The notes beneath the pieces were generated by a model. The model was not told where the DNA came from. It saw nothing but the letters and a program-made list of their open reading frames with translations, and ran no database searches. A DNA stretch of 64,000 bases. Source: Theristus sp. LFF4_11 (lineage: Eukaryota; Nematoda; Chromadorea; Monhysterida; Xyalidae). Numbering within the stretch: the first letter of the stretch is position 1; each line of letters starts with the position of its first letter. Both the position numbers and the translations under genes were made by a program. This document shows positions 1 to 11,926 of the stretch, one piece after another. Location: the NCBI GenBank assembly GCA_030248135.1, contig JASANC010002244.1, forward strand, positions 124,001 to 188,000, in the 5' to 3' direction.

Positions 1-375
1 ACAACAAGCAAGTTGCCAGCGCAGTTTACGCGCTACATCGTAATTGTGTAAAGCGAACAGCGAACAAATTGCAGGCGCAGTTTACGCGCTACATCGTGAT
101 TGTGCAATGTGAACAGCAAACAACTTACAAGCGCAGTTTACGCGCTACATCGTGATTGTGCAAAGCGAACAACAAGCAAATTGCCAGCGCAGTCGAACAA
201 CTTGCAAGCGCAGTTTACGCGCTACATCGTGATTGTGCAATGTGAACAGCAAACAACTTGCAAGCGCAGTTTACGCTACATCGTGATTGTGCAAAGCGAA
301 CAATAAGCAAGTTGCCAGCGCAGTTTAGGCGCTACATCGTAATTGTGCAAAGCGAACAACAAACAACTTGCGAAC
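1..375. repeat. Tandem repeat, ~55-60 bp unit, truncated by window edge
   Basis: About six copies of a unit whose core reads GCGCAGTTTACGCGCTACAT followed by CGTGATTGTGCAAAGCGAAC and a variable CAACAAGCAA-type tail. Core starts lie near 19, 78, 133, 210, 264 and 318. Spacing varies from 53 to 78 bp because short internal blocks are duplicated or lost. The array clearly begins before position 1. It carries short chance ORFs but no gene signal. Confidence 0.9.
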
Positions 376-1607
376 GCTTTTTTATCGTATTGGTTTTTTA
401 CATTTCAACTGCATGTAACAAAAGATAAAACGTTCACTAATCAACCAATGTAGAATGGTTCTCTGCATTTCGCCCTTGGCAACATCATATGCAGAAGAGG
501 GATGGCATCTAGGGTGGCAAATATGTGGAACCTGGCAATTTTCGGCAGTTTTTTTTTTTGGGCGGGTTAGAGTGGCGTGGTTATTTTTTTGGGTGTTATA
601 TAAAAACGGGGGGGGGAAAGGGTAAAAGGGGCACACACTGCTTGCGTGCACTGTGACTGTGTGTGTGCGCGCATGTACAGTATGCATGCGGCATATTGAC
701 CAAAAAAAACGCATGCGACAAGCCATTTTGTTTTGTATCGTGTGACTCCGGGGACGCTTTATGAAGAGAAGCTGAAATTTTACGCATGGAAATATCCATT
801 TTTCGCTTTGGATTAAAAAACTATATAAAAATGCAGTTTTTCAAAAATACAGAGCATGAAAAAACGTTTTTAACCCTTAGTATAAAACGAAAAACGTGCG
901 CGAACACAAGGGAAATAGATTGGTGTTTGATTTTTGTTAATAGCTCTAAGCAGAAGCGAGCTAGAGCAGTTTTACTAAAAGGGGGAAAATAGGTTTTTTC
1001 TAATTTTGAAGCATAAAGAAAATTTGGATTAAGATAAAAATATGATTTTCGAACTCAGGGCATCAAGGCGGTTCGATTGGTCCTAAATTTGACTGAATTT
1101 GAGAACTTTTTTGAAATTGTGCCTAGAGGTGTGGAGGCCGGGTCGGTCGACTCAAAAAGCCTATCTTAAATTCGGCATAATTGTTTTTTTTGTATTGGAC
1201 GGGATTTTGTGGTTAACGACCGCATCATACATACCCTATCATACCACTCGATCAGTCAGTGTTCGAAAACGTATTTTCATAACGTTAAATGTTACATTCT
1301 TTCATGTATGTAACAGCGTTCAGAATTCCTGAATACGTTTCTGGGTTGTCGAAACTCTCAAATGCTGAATCTGAATGTATACCAATTTATTGCGAAAACA
1401 AAATGATTACCAGAGGTGACTGTTTGATGATTTTCAAGGTTTTGCAGTGAAGAGTGCAACTGCGCATACCCGCTAACCGCAAGCGGTAATAACTGCCGCC
1501 ACTAAATTAAAATGTCGGGAACTTGTTGGTTGGTTGTTGCAAATAACAGTTGGTGAGGGCTGGGTTTGTGATTGGGGGGAAGGGAATAGTGGAAAGGAGC
1601 AGGAAAA
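376..1607. other. Stretch without a recognisable gene
   Basis: AT-rich sequence with homopolymer runs (T-tract near 550, G-tract near 607) and a GT-rich patch near 650-670. Short ORFs on both strands have no family resemblance and no splice pattern. I see no gene, RNA or repeat family here. Confidence 0.6.
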
Positions 1608-1894
1608 CATGCGGATGCGCGAGCGAGCGTCAGCGAGCGGACAGCGCATCACGCATTATATGAGCCGTTATCCTCTCGCGCGCGTTTTTCAAATTTGCTC
1701 GCTTCCTCCAGCGAGCATAGTATAAGCCACAAACTTGGTTCTGTGCACACGAAACGAACACCCAAAGTTGTGCTTGGAGCCGCGAAAAAAATTTTTATCC
1801 GACTACTTTTCATACGCTGTAGACACGAAAAACCTATTCTGAAAACAGTGTTACTTATTTTTCTATCTCTTTTTTTTTTCCGGTATGTCATCAA

Positions 1895-2480
1895 CATGTG
1901 TTCGCGCTTTCAGTTTTTACCTGCGACACGTTCACAGTCTAGCAAGAATGTTTCCTGGGGTAATTTCATCCGTAGATTTGGAAAAATGGGTTAATTTTTT
2001 GCCCCGACCACTTTTTTGGGTAAAAATTTGGGCATTTTTAAAAGTTCGCAGCGTTTTCACCGGGTTTCAAGTGTTCGCCCTTTCAATTTTTAGCTGGGAC
2101 ACGTTCACAGTTGAAGAAAAATGTTTCCTAGGGTAATTTCATCCGTAGATTTGGAAAAATGAGTTAATTTTTTGCCCCGACCCCTTTTTGGGGTAAAAAT
2201 TGGGCTTTTTTGAAAGTTCGCAGGGTTGTCACCTGGTTTTAAGTGTTCGCCCTTTCAATTTTTAGCTGGGACACTTTCACAGTTGAACAAGAATTTTTCC
2301 TCGGGTAAATTCATCCGTAGATTCTGAAAATTTAGTTTATTTTTTGCCCGGGCATTATTTGGGTCAAAATTGTGCATTTTTTGAAAATTCGTAGCATTTT
2401 GACTGGGTATCATTTTTTCAGTCTTACAAATTTTGTCTGAGCTACGAAAAATAGCAGAAATGTTTAGTCCGTAGGAATTC
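1895..2480 (+). repeat. ~175 bp repeat block of left arm (about 3.5 units)
   Basis: Units begin with GTTCGCCCTTTCAATTTTTAG-like sequence near 1900, 2073 and 2245. Each contains ATTTCATCCGTAGATTTGGA and a TTTTTTGCCC motif, and a decayed fourth copy follows. The mirrored block is at about 40300-40890 in the right arm. Confidence 0.85.
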
Positions 2481-2489
2481 AATACGCTG

Positions 2490-4250
2490 ATCACGGATTT
2501 TGGGATAGTTTTCTTACGTGAGCAACTCTAGATGCTGAATCGTGACGATTTCGGGCGAATCGGCCGTGGAAGTTGGCGAAATCGGTCCAGAAACGAAAAA
2601 CAAGAAAAGGGTGTTTTCCAGGGTAATTCAATGCGCTGATCACGAATTTTGGGTTAGTTTTCTTACGCGAGCAACTCTAGATGCTGAATCGTGACGATTT
2701 CGGGCGAATCGGCCGTGGAAATTGGCGAAATCGGTCCAGAAACGAAAAACAAGAAAAGGGTGTTTTCCAGGGTAATTCAATGCGCTGATCACGAATTTTG
2801 GGTTAGTTTTCTTACGTGAGCAACTCTAGATGCTGAATCGTGACGATTTCGGGCGAATCGGCCGTGGAAGTTGGCGAAATCGGTCCAGAAACGAAAAACA
2901 AGAAAAGGGTGTTTTCCAGGGTAATTCAATGCGCTGATCACGAATTTTGGGTTAGTTTTCTTACGTGAGCAACTCTAGACGCTGAATCGTGACGATTTCG
3001 GGCGAATCGGGCGTGGAAGTTGGCGAAATCGGTCCAGAAACGAAAAACAAGAAAAGCGTGTTTTCCAGGGTAATTCAATGCGCTGATCACGGATTTTGGG
3101 TTAGTTTTCTTACGTGAGCAACTCTAGATGCTGAATCGTGACGATTTCGGGCGAATCGGCCGTGGAAGTTGGCGAAATCGGTCCAGAAACGAAAAACAAG
3201 AAAAGGGTGTTTTCCAGGGTATTTCAATGCGCTTATAACAAAATTTGGGTTAGTTTTCTTACGTGAGCAACTCTAGACGCTGAATCGTGACGATTTCGGG
3301 CGAATCGGGCGTGGAAGTTGGCGAAATCGGTCCAGAAACGAAAAACAAGAAAATTGGTGTTTTCCAGGGTAATTCAATGCGCTGATCACGGATTTTGGGT
3401 TAGTTTTCTTACGTGAGCAACTCTAGATGTTGAATCGTGACGATTTCGGGCGAATCGGCCGTGGAAGTTGGCGAAATCGGTCCAGAAACGAAAAACAAGA
3501 AAAGGGTGTTTTCCAGGGTAATTCAATGCGCTGATCACGGATTTTGGGTTAGTTTTCTTACGTGAGCAACTCTAGATGCTGAATCGTGACGATTTCGGGC
3601 GAATCGGCCGTGGAAGTTGGCGAAATCGGTCCAGAAACGAAAAACAAGAAAAGGGTGTTTTCCAGGGTAATTCAATGCGCTGATCACGAATTTTGGGTTA
3701 GTTTTCTTACGTGAGCAATTCTAGATGCTGAATCGTGACGATTTCGGGCGAATCGGCCGTGGAAGTTGGCGAAATTGGTCCAGGAACGAAAAACAAGAAA
3801 AGGGTGTTTTCCAGGGTAATTCAATCCGCTGATCACGAATTTTGGGTTAGTTTTCTTATGTGAGCAACTTTAGATACTGAATCGTGACGATTTCGGGCGA
3901 ATCGGCCGTGGAAATTGGCGAAATCGGTCCAGAAATGAAAAACGAGAAAACGGTTTTTCCAGGGTAATTCAATGTGCTGATCACGGATTTTGGGTTAGTT
4001 TTCTTGTATGAGCAACTCTAGATACTGAATCGTGACGATTTATGGTGAATCGGCCGTGGAATTTAGCGAAACCGGTCCAGAAATGAAAAACAAGAAAACG
4101 GTGTTTTCCATGGTAATTCATTACGCCGATCACGGCTTTTGGGTCAGTTTTTCTTTTGTGAGCGATTCTAGGTACTGAATCGTGACGATTTTGGGGAATC
4201 GGCCGTAGAAATGGCATAGGAGAAATCGGCCTAAAAAACGAAAAATGAAA
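2490..4250 (+). repeat. 149-bp satellite array, left arm (about 12 units)
   Basis: The period is 149 bp, measured between successive GTGTTTTCCAGGGTAATTCA starts at 2611, 2760 and 2909. Each unit holds the near-palindrome GAATCGTGACGATTTC and the motif TTCTTACGTGAGCAACTC. Units near the inner end (after 3950) are more diverged. A distinctive variant unit with CTTATAACAAAATTTGGG near 3230 also occurs in the right arm, which helps to align the two arrays. Confidence 0.95.
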
Positions 4251-4338
4251 AACCTAAGTTGACCGGGGTTTAGAAGAATGTGTGACCAACGAATTGTGAT
4301 TTTGGTCCGACCTTCGGGGCTTATGTAAAAGTCAGAAT

Positions 4339-5371
4339 ATTATCTAAAAATGCGTGAGACGCATATAAAAGAAGGAATATGGCCTTGTGTAAGCAGTGAA
4401 AGACTTGGCTCGACAACGCTTTTCAAGTCTCTGATGTGGTACACACGGATACAAGTACATAAGGGTCATATTTTTGCGCCGCGTTTGTTTGTTTTTTTTT
4501 GAAGCACGCCCCCCACCGATTCCGGAAACCCGAAGGTACCAAACTCCGGTGGGATTGGGGAATGGACGGCTCACCATCCCGTGGAACCAATACCCTCGGC
4601 ATGTGAGGGGGGCAGCCTCTAAGCCCCGCTCTGTCCTGGGGGCACCAGTGATCTTAGCCCGATTTCGGTTTCGGTGGCCTGCGGTCGCTATATCCCCGGA
4701 GGGCAGCGAATCCGAAGGTTTTCGTTTTCGTTTTCGTTTTGCTGAAAAGCGTAAAACTTTGAAGTTATTTTTTAATTGTTCTCTTCGATTTAATCTAAAA
4801 TCACGCCATGTGCGAAATTCTGTAAATTCTGTGCAAAAACAGAAAAATTAGAGATTGCAAAACATTGTTGCATGTAGCTTTTTCGTTGTTGTTAACGTAC
4901 GCACCGCTGTGTACACACCAGCACCAGTGACAAAAAGGAGTTGTCTTCCGTTGATTTTCACCTTTTTTACCGGTGTCACCTTCAACTAGTGTGGCAGGAT
5001 AAACCGTCTGTCCCGTGAGTCATTGCCTTTGCCACAGGAGACCTTGCGTTCCGCAATGCTTCTGCGATACAATTTGTCCTGAACAAACCAGTGTCAGCGA
5101 GCTAAAGTCTGATTGTTATTTTAGTAGTTTTAGTGGTCGCTAAATGCCCGAAATCCGCAAATGTGAAAGGTCATTTGTCTACAATACAAAGCACGAGGGT
5201 TGCCATGTGCAACCGAAATCATAAATAAACGCGCAAAAATATGACTCTTATGTACTTGTATCCGTGTGTACCACATCAGAGACTTGAAAAGCGTTGTCGA
5301 GCCAAGTCTTTCACTGCTTACACAAGGCCATATTCCTTCTTTTATATGCGTCTCACGCATTTTTAGATAAT
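4339..5371 (+). mobile_element. Family A: ~1.03 kb terminal-inverted-repeat element, left copy
   Basis: The ends are inverted copies of each other: ATTATCTAAAAATGCGTGAG at 4339 is mirrored by CTCACGCATTTTTAGATAAT ending at 5371, and similarity continues inward for roughly 130-145 bp. No transposase ORF is present, so this is a non-autonomous (MITE-like) element. The interior holds a GC-rich segment (about 4500-4725) related to the SINE-like sequence at 48.5 kb, including CCGGAAACCCGAAGGTACCA. A second copy forms the inner edge of the right arm. No certain target-site duplication is visible. Confidence 0.85.
4500..4725 (-). repeat. SINE-body-like segment inside family A element
   Basis: On the minus strand this reads GGTACCTTCGGGTTTCCGGA preceded by CCCACCGGAGTTT. 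It is shared with the tRNA-headed element at 48.5 kb and a fragment at 56.1 kb. The tRNA-like head is not seen here. It is probably a SINE fragment captured by, or inserted into, the family A element before the arms were duplicated. Confidence 0.55.
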
Positions 5372-6970
5372 ATCAGCCAGTCTTTTGCTTTTCAAGATTT
5401 TTTTGAAATTATGAATCAAGCAAGATCGCATCAAAACCGATTACGGTAGATACCGTAATCCGTCGGATCACAATTTTGGCAGTATTTCGCTTTTCTTGCG
5501 TTTCGGGGAAACAATGTCAGTTTAGTCGCTAAACATGATCACAAACTTTTTCAGTACTCGATGTGTTTGCCACAGGTGTCATCAAGAAAATAGAAAAGAT
5601 CATAAAGGAGGTCTTGCATTTCCGGTATACGAGTCTGTTTCTTTGGCGCGTGACTTGATCTTACGTTTTTTTTCCAAGAATTATTGCGAAGAGGATAAAA
5701 AAAGTGATATTTGCTTGGCTCAAATTTTTGATGTTCGGCTCTTCAAATAGATTTTTGGGCGGCAACTTCGGGATTAGTCTTTGTCAATTTTGTGGTTTCT
5801 GTCTGGCGCATTAGACACGGTAAATCACCTTTTTTACAAAAGCGACGCCGCGTTTTATCGAGCAGTCCGAAAACAAAAAGGATTACTTTTCTGATGTTTG
5901 ATTCGTGCAAACTCGCAATAAAATTTGTTTCAAATGGTGCTGTGTTTTCAGCCCGTTTTTTTATTTGTCTTGTAAGAAACAAATGTTCTTCCTTCTCAGT
6001 TTCTTCTTGCTTCACTTTTTGTGTCCTGTTGTCGTGAAGCAAAGTAAAGTTCGAGTTTGAAAACAGTGCACTCGGTTGGTTGTGTGTGTGTCGCACAGTC
6101 ACGCGCAAACACACAGGCACACAAACACACAGGCACATAAACACATGCGACAGCAGAGCAGCGCGCATCTCATCGTGTGTTATGTGTGCTTGTGTGTGTT
6201 TTGTTGTGACCGTGAAACACACTGTGTTATACGTAGGTATCTGATATAACCACTTGTCTTATAAAGATGTCCAGAACAGATGTCTTATAAAATCTCAGTC
6301 AGTGCTCATCTTTCTTCAGACAAGCAGTGTTTTTTTCATTTTCACGTTTATTTTTGCTTGTGTATCCTGAAATCGTCATGTGTGGCATTCGGAAAAATAG
6401 TTTTTGCGTTTGCGAGTGGCGCTAAAGATAAACAGGAGAATTCTAAGGGAAACACCATTGGATACAACTTTATGTGGCTGATTGGTTGAAAAACACTTTC
6501 GAATTTGGCGCCGTGCATACTGTTTGGTCGAAGTACAGGGTGTGTGGGGCAGAAGTCGCTTTATTGGGGTCAGTATAATCCATTTAAGAGTGTTGAAAAG
6601 CATTTTCCTGTACTTCTGAAACGATTTTCAGCCTGAAACTGTTCCTACTAGTTTTCTGCAACAGGGTAAAAGCCCAGGCGTCCGCAGTTCCATCCTGCAT
6701 TTTGATTGAAGTTGAGCTTTTCCTCGTGTGTTTCGTGCGTTTTTTTCATGAAATTTCTTTTTTTATTCCTGCATGAAAAACGTACTCCATAATTTTGTGT
6801 TTTAATCCAACTTTTTTGTTGAAAAAGTGACGTTTGAAAAATTTCGCTTTTTTTCGGATTGACATATTTTGATAAATGTTCGGAGAATTCTGCGCCGGTT
6901 CTAAAATTAATTCAAGCACTGGAAAGTCTGAGAACACGCCATATCCGGTCAACTTCTCTCCGTGTTGAGG

Positions 6971-7030
6971 GGCATTTATTCATGAAGCAGTATTTAGTGA
7001 CGCGCAGCGGTATTAAAAAGCATAGTTATG
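6971..7030 (+). repeat. Family C palindromic MITE, partial copy
   Basis: GGCATTTATTCATGAAGCAG, TATTTAGTGACGCGCAGC and TATTAAAAAGCATAG correspond to the first half and centre of the ~85 bp family C palindrome. The second half is missing and family D sequence follows directly. Confidence 0.7.
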
Positions 7031-7506
7031 ATCTTTTATTTTGGCCCCGACACTCAATGAGCGCATAGTTATTATCTTTCTTATTAAACGTGACCCAATA
7101 TGCGTTTGCACGCACAGATGGAGAAAATGTTTCATGGCTGCGCGGCAATTTGAAATCAGCGAAACTTAACGTGTTCTGACGGCAGATTTGTGCAAGAAAT
7201 TGAGAAAAAAACAATTGGAATTTTTTCTCACTAAATAAAATTATTTTGTTTCATATTCGAATTACGTTCAGGCGCGAAACATTTTTTCAGCTGTGCGGCT
7301 TTTCCACACATCATTCAACATTACTCGGCCTCCTTCGTACGAAAAGATAATAGATATGTAAACAGTTTGATGAGTGACGCGGTAATTCAAAATTGCTAAA
7401 GTGATCCGAGTCCTGTAAACAGGGCCGAGTCACTTAGGTTATTTTGCATTGCCACAGCAGGATTGAAACTGGTTTCCTTTACGTCTGCACACTCATGGAG
7501 TCGCAG
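7028..7506 (-). repeat. Family D dispersed repeat (minus), split by ~260 bp insertion
   Basis: Read on the minus strand, the 5' part (7506 to about 7345) begins CTGCGACTCCATGAGTGTGC, then GAAACTGGTTTCAATCCTGC, and includes AGTGACTCGGCCCTGTTTAC. The 3' part (about 7085 to 7028) is GCGCTCATTGAGTGTCGGGG then CCAAAATAAAAGATC. Between them lies ~260 bp not found in the other family D copies. It is flanked by ATCTTT-type inverted ends, so a nested element probably split this copy. Confidence 0.7.
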
Positions 7507-10217
7507 AGATATACAAAAGTCCAAAAGTCGCAATCCAAAACATTGATAATACGCGGTCGTTAAAGTCATAAATACTGCTTCCTATGCCGCTGTACTCGAT
7601 TTTCTTTTTGAAAAACGTCGCTTGTTTTGAAATCTGTCTGAATTTCATGCGTTCAATTCTTCAGAATCAACCAATTTGCTAAATATTCTCATGTTTTATG
7701 CACATGTTTCAGATTAATGCCACTGCTAAAAGAGCGATATTTCTTGATGTTCTGGATGGTCTGCTTTCCGAAAGCCGGACCGAAAACCAAAACATTCAAC
7801 AAAAAACTTAGGAAACGTATCATTCTCAGACGTATTCAACTGAACGGCATCAACATCAGGTACATCAATGTCTCTTTTATCAAAAGAAGATTGCATTTCA
7901 TTATTCCTAAAAGTCACCAGTTTTTCGAGACGTTTTTTGGTTGATAAGCTGGAGAACGAAAAGAAAGCAATCTCAGAATAGATCATATTCTCAGAACCAG
8001 AAAAGTGAGTTTCTATAGCAGTTTTCTTTCTTTTTTCCGAGAAAGAAAAAAATGAAAACATCCAAGCATGGCACGGGAACAGAAATTCCCATAAACATGA
8101 TTGGATTTTCTGTGGCGCTCACATACATACTCGTTCGAGAGAACACCTTCTTGCCTTGCAGACATTTTGCTAATATCGACAAAAACTGCTTGGAACAAGT
8201 TGGTGTTTCTGATATTGACAAGGTACCACAAATTCTTTGAGCGTGAACGATAGATCGTGTCAAAAAAGAAACATGCAGCTTTTGAAGACGTTATTTGATC
8301 ATCGTCTGACATGCAAGTTAGAAATTACCGAGTTTTGGTGAAAATTGCCGAATTCAATATGAGAAAAAATATGCGAGAACAACGGGTTTTTCGTTATCTC
8401 ACTCCATTACTAACACACCTTGATTTTTTTCACGAACAGTTCTGTTCATGATGTTTTAGTATCACACAGAGAACGAGTGTTCAAATCTCTGGCATGACAA
8501 AATGCCAGCCAGTGCAAAAGTTTTTGACATCGGGGATGCAGCTATTTTTGGCTTTCAAGGAGCAAAAGCAATGCGTGCCATGCATGTTGCACTGTACCAA
8601 CACCAACGTTTGTACCAACCAATCAGTCTTATTGCACACACACAGGTTTTGCCGCGCAACAGCTTGTTGCCATTGTGTTTTCGTTTCTCCGATAGATTTG
8701 GCGTGTTGAATAACAATTTCTCAGGCTTTTTTATGTCGGGCGAAAAGCGCAAATGTATACGCATGTATATGCATGTAATACGCAAACAGATGGATTATTG
8801 TTTTGAGGTTCTTTATTACGGTGATACCGTGTAAGTAAGTACACGCGAAACAAAGAAACACATTGATGATGAATAATAATGGTGAAATTGAAACAACAAA
8901 CCGCACAGAACGCTGGGAAAGCAGCCTGTTGCGGAAATTATGATCCGAAGTGTATAAATATAAATCAGGAGACTATTTATAAATTCGTTGTGTATAACTA
9001 ATGTTCCAGGCAAAATTCACAGTGCATCTGCCTACAGCTATATGTTCACCTTGCTCATAGATTTTCTGAGCAAACCTTTCAGTTTCTTACTTTTGTCAAC
9101 TTATTTTCTGAAAAATTGCTTTTGCTGTTGATGTTGACTGACACATTCATGCGGTTCAATGAACGCCGATCAATTGAGTTTAGAAGCGTGAATTTTGTCA
9201 CCTTTTTCGGCTGCGGTTCTCATTTAACTTCAGACGCCGACACGCTTTTTCATTTCATTGTTGTCTGTTCCAGTGCGTTGAATCACTGCTTTGCATTTTG
9301 CGTCGCATTTTCGAATCAAAATGCTAAAAGCCGAGCATTGTTCGCCGAATACACCGTTGAAAGTTATGTACCTAAAATACGAAAACTTTCCATTTCCGAA
9401 CTCCAACCGAGAGTCGAGAGACCCCTATTGCGCGGCCATTCAAAGCTGTTTAACCGTGATTTGCCATGAGCTTTTGTTCCGCCGTTGCATGCTAATGCAC
9501 CTTTAGCCTATAAATGTGCTTGCAAGCGAACGCACAAAAGAATCCAAAATGTTCAGTTCTAGCACGCTGATTGGCTGATTAAGCTCAGCGAGTTTGAACA
9601 CAGCCATTAGCTGAACTGCACTATTTCGTGCACAAAGTCATGCACTCTTTATTCAGAGAGTCGTATTATGAGTGTTGTAATCCTGTGCCGATTTTCAAAC
9701 AAATATTACCTTTAATGCAGTCCAGCCAGACGTGCTGCATGTTCGTATGCATGACCATTATCATTCCCATGCCGTGGTTTGGTTCGGTTGGTTAATGGTT
9801 GGTTCCATAAAAGACCGAAGAACCAAAAAAGCACACCCGCAATGTGTTCGCTTCTGTTTCTACTTGGCTAAATTCGTCGTTTCACATTAATGCGCGCTTT
9901 TAGTGTGCGCGTGCACTTTTGTCTCAAGCAAAGACGTCTGCGTCAAGAAATCGGCGTCTAAAAGTAAGTAAACCTTCTGCGTCTGGTCCAATGTACTTTG
10001 GTGTACTGTACAACCCGCGGTTCCACTTTTGGTTATTATTATTATTACTATTATAACCGCGATGTTTCTGCGATTCCGGTGAATTGAAGCGCGATTTCAC
10101 ATGGTGCGTAATCGCGCAAAGTGATTTCGGTCATACATTTGTTTATACACATACGAGTTTTCGGCGAGACGCTTTTACGAGGAAGACAACATTTCGCTTC
10201 GGATATCTACCGAATAA

Positions 10218-10411
10218 ATGGAACAGCACCCGCAAAAAAGCACCAGTCTGATCCGCCCGACTTCGATTGACCTAAACGCAAAAGAACGCATCACAACGCC
10301 GACACTGTCCCGCCGTCTCAGCAGAGCGGACTCCACGGAGAAACCGACGCGAAACTCCCGAAGACCGCCGCCGCATCCACCCTGCTGCAAGTGTCGGCTG
10401 TCATTTCGGGG
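10218..10411 (+). CDS. Candidate coding exon, Ser/Arg/Pro-rich, unknown product
   Basis: This exon opens with ATG at 10218 and encodes 64 codons rich in Ser, Thr, Arg and Pro, ending in PPPHPPCCKCRLSF. It stops at a plausible donor, GGGG|GTAAAC. Base composition is more GC-rich than the flanks, as in the real exons nearby. Its end phase (2 nt over) does not join the main reading frame of the exon at 18317; it would lead into the polyglutamine frame there, which soon stops. It may be a separate small gene, an upstream exon with an unseen partner, or a chance ORF. I do not recognise it. Confidence 0.25.
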
Positions 10412-11820
10412 GTAAACGGTTTGGAAATAAATGTTCGCGCACCACCAACTGTCTGCAGCGTTACGCAACAATGTGTTGAGTGAACTATGTTCGGTATCAG
10501 TGTTTTCGCGCCAATCATCGATTGGTTTGCACCGTCACGCCAAGAAAGGTGTCCCAACAGGTGTACTACTGGGTATCTCGCGTGAGAGCACCATTTTTGT
10601 TTCCGTGGCCCGGACAACTCGCGGGACACCCAGACGGACACCTGCTCGGATAGCCTTTTTTAGCGTGGCCACTAGAAACACGCCCTGTTTTCAGTCCGTC
10701 TTTGCGGTGCCGTGTCTTGTTGTTGTTTGTCTGTGTCCTCATTATTATTCACTCACAGCGTGGTCTCGAGGGAAACGTTTTTTTTTGCACGCACTTTGTT
10801 ACAAAACTTTTTCGCAATCCGTGCCACAAACAAAATAATTAGCTGAATTTGTCAATTCGCAAACACGTGCCAGTGAGACTGCATGTTCTGTGAGGGTCTG
10901 GCCTCTGAGCACACGTCTACAAAGCCCGGACCACACAAATCGGCTTCATTTTGACCGAGTGGGTGCGTCTGGTTGTGTCATATGAGCACCTTATTATTGA
11001 TTGTTTTGATAAAACACTGTTCCAACAACTGAGTAATAAATTCAAATTGTCATCAAAGCTAAAAACGTCCATTTAGGCTCCATCATCACCTGACGAGCGC
11101 TGACTCATATAATGTGTTTGAAATGTGCAAGCACACCGCAGTTTCAGTCGAACAGTTTTCACCAGTTGGTAGTAAAATTGATATTCCATGAATTTCGTAG
11201 CATTTTTCGATTGTTCGCTATGTGTGGTTGGGTCAGTTTTGCTGAATTTTAGCAAATAATAGGATAGGAACAATAATACCCAATGAGGCGATCCAAACAT
11301 TAGCATACAATGTACTTACATTCATCAACGTTACGGGCTTCAAGCAACTGATATATCGGTTAAACAGGATTAACATGGATTAACATTTACACAAAGACCA
11401 GCTTGTCGTTTTTTCTGAATTTCATTTCAAAATGTTGAAAATTCTCCCAAACAATTTCTATGAATCAGTTTTTTTTGGAAGTGGCACGGGTAATCTACTG
11501 ATCTGCTAGTTGTCAATAAGGCAACAACCGACTGAATGGGAAGAGACGAAAAATTCGGACAGTTATTAGACGCTTTTAGCTGCTGTTTTGAGCTGCCAAT
11601 CAAAACTTGTTTATGATTCCGCTATATTTCCATTCCTGAAACTAATGTTTCTCAGTTTCGGTGCAGCTCTGTTCTGTACGTGTATCTCAGTTGTTAGACT
11701 TCATGTTTTTACTTCACTTTTACATATGTATTTCCCGTTTCATTTCAGAGACTTTCAGAAAAAAGATTTCCCAAGCTGTTTTTTTTCGATTCGAAAGCTT
11801 GCCTACTTTTTTGAAGCAAT
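10412..11820. other. Spacer without a supported gene
   Basis: This is the AT-rich region upstream of the first candidate exon of the propeller gene. Poly-T tracts and a TTTCAG near 11750 could serve as an acceptor for an exon reading through to 11926, but no recognisable protein results. I see nothing firm. Confidence 0.4.
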
Positions 11821-11926
11821 ATGGATTCAAGTGGCGCAATCGGCAAAGTACTGGCGGGACTATCGGAGGATCAACTGCTGATGCGTTCAGTGAGACACCT
11901 CGAGTATGGGGAACATGTCGCAAAAG
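11821..11926 (+). CDS. Alternative first coding exon of the propeller gene
   Basis: ATG at 11821 opens 35 codons (start MDSSGAIGKVLAGLSEDQLL) and ends at the donor CAAAAG|GTAAAC with one base (G) left over. That is the same phase and base left by the other candidate first exon at 14228-14276, so both can join the acceptor at 18317 in frame. This suggests two promoters and two N-termini (795 or 776 residues). The reading frame looks protein-like but is short, and no cDNA supports it. Confidence 0.45.

Larger units (their letters stand above)
1608..5371 (+). repeat. Left arm of a giant inverted repeat (partner 35921-41171)
   Basis: This 3.8 kb segment matches the reverse complement of 35921-41171 almost base for base. 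The outer end starts CATGCGGATGCGCGAGCGAG at 1608, mirrored at 41171. The inner end stops exactly at TTTTTAGATAAT (5371), mirrored at 35921. Order from outside to inside: ~290 bp unique end, ~175 bp repeats, a 149-bp satellite, a short unique spacer (4250-4338) and the family A element. In the stretches compared by eye the two arms differ by only scattered substitutions, but the satellite copy number differs. Outside both borders the sequences are unrelated and I see no clear target duplication. Two inverted insertions of one repeat, a foldback-type element with a long loop, or an assembly effect would all fit. Confidence 0.9.
5372..10217. other. Long AT-rich spacer without a supported gene
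   Basis: ORFs up to 159 codons occur but none has a recognisable family, compositional bias or matching splice phases. The stretch includes CA/TG-rich sequence at 6080-6200 carrying the AAACACACAGGCAC motif found elsewhere, and repeat family C and D sequence at 6971-7506 (listed separately). I see nothing else. Confidence 0.5.

Noticed and set aside
3981..4217. Small ORF duplicated in both satellite arrays
   Set aside because: It is a reading of degenerate 149-bp units, with no codon bias or start signal.
4474..4851. 125-codon ORF conserved in both inverted-repeat arms
   Set aside because: Conservation only reflects the duplication of family A; the translation is low-complexity (repeated FRFRF) and overlaps SINE-like sequence.
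7726..8312. Overlapping minus-strand ORFs of 90-111 codons as a possible gene
   Set aside because: No family resemblance, no consistent splice joints and AT-rich codon use unlike the confirmed exons.
8455..8500. Possible tRNA from a GTTCAAATC B-box-like sequence
   Set aside because: No A box or cloverleaf stems at the right spacing.
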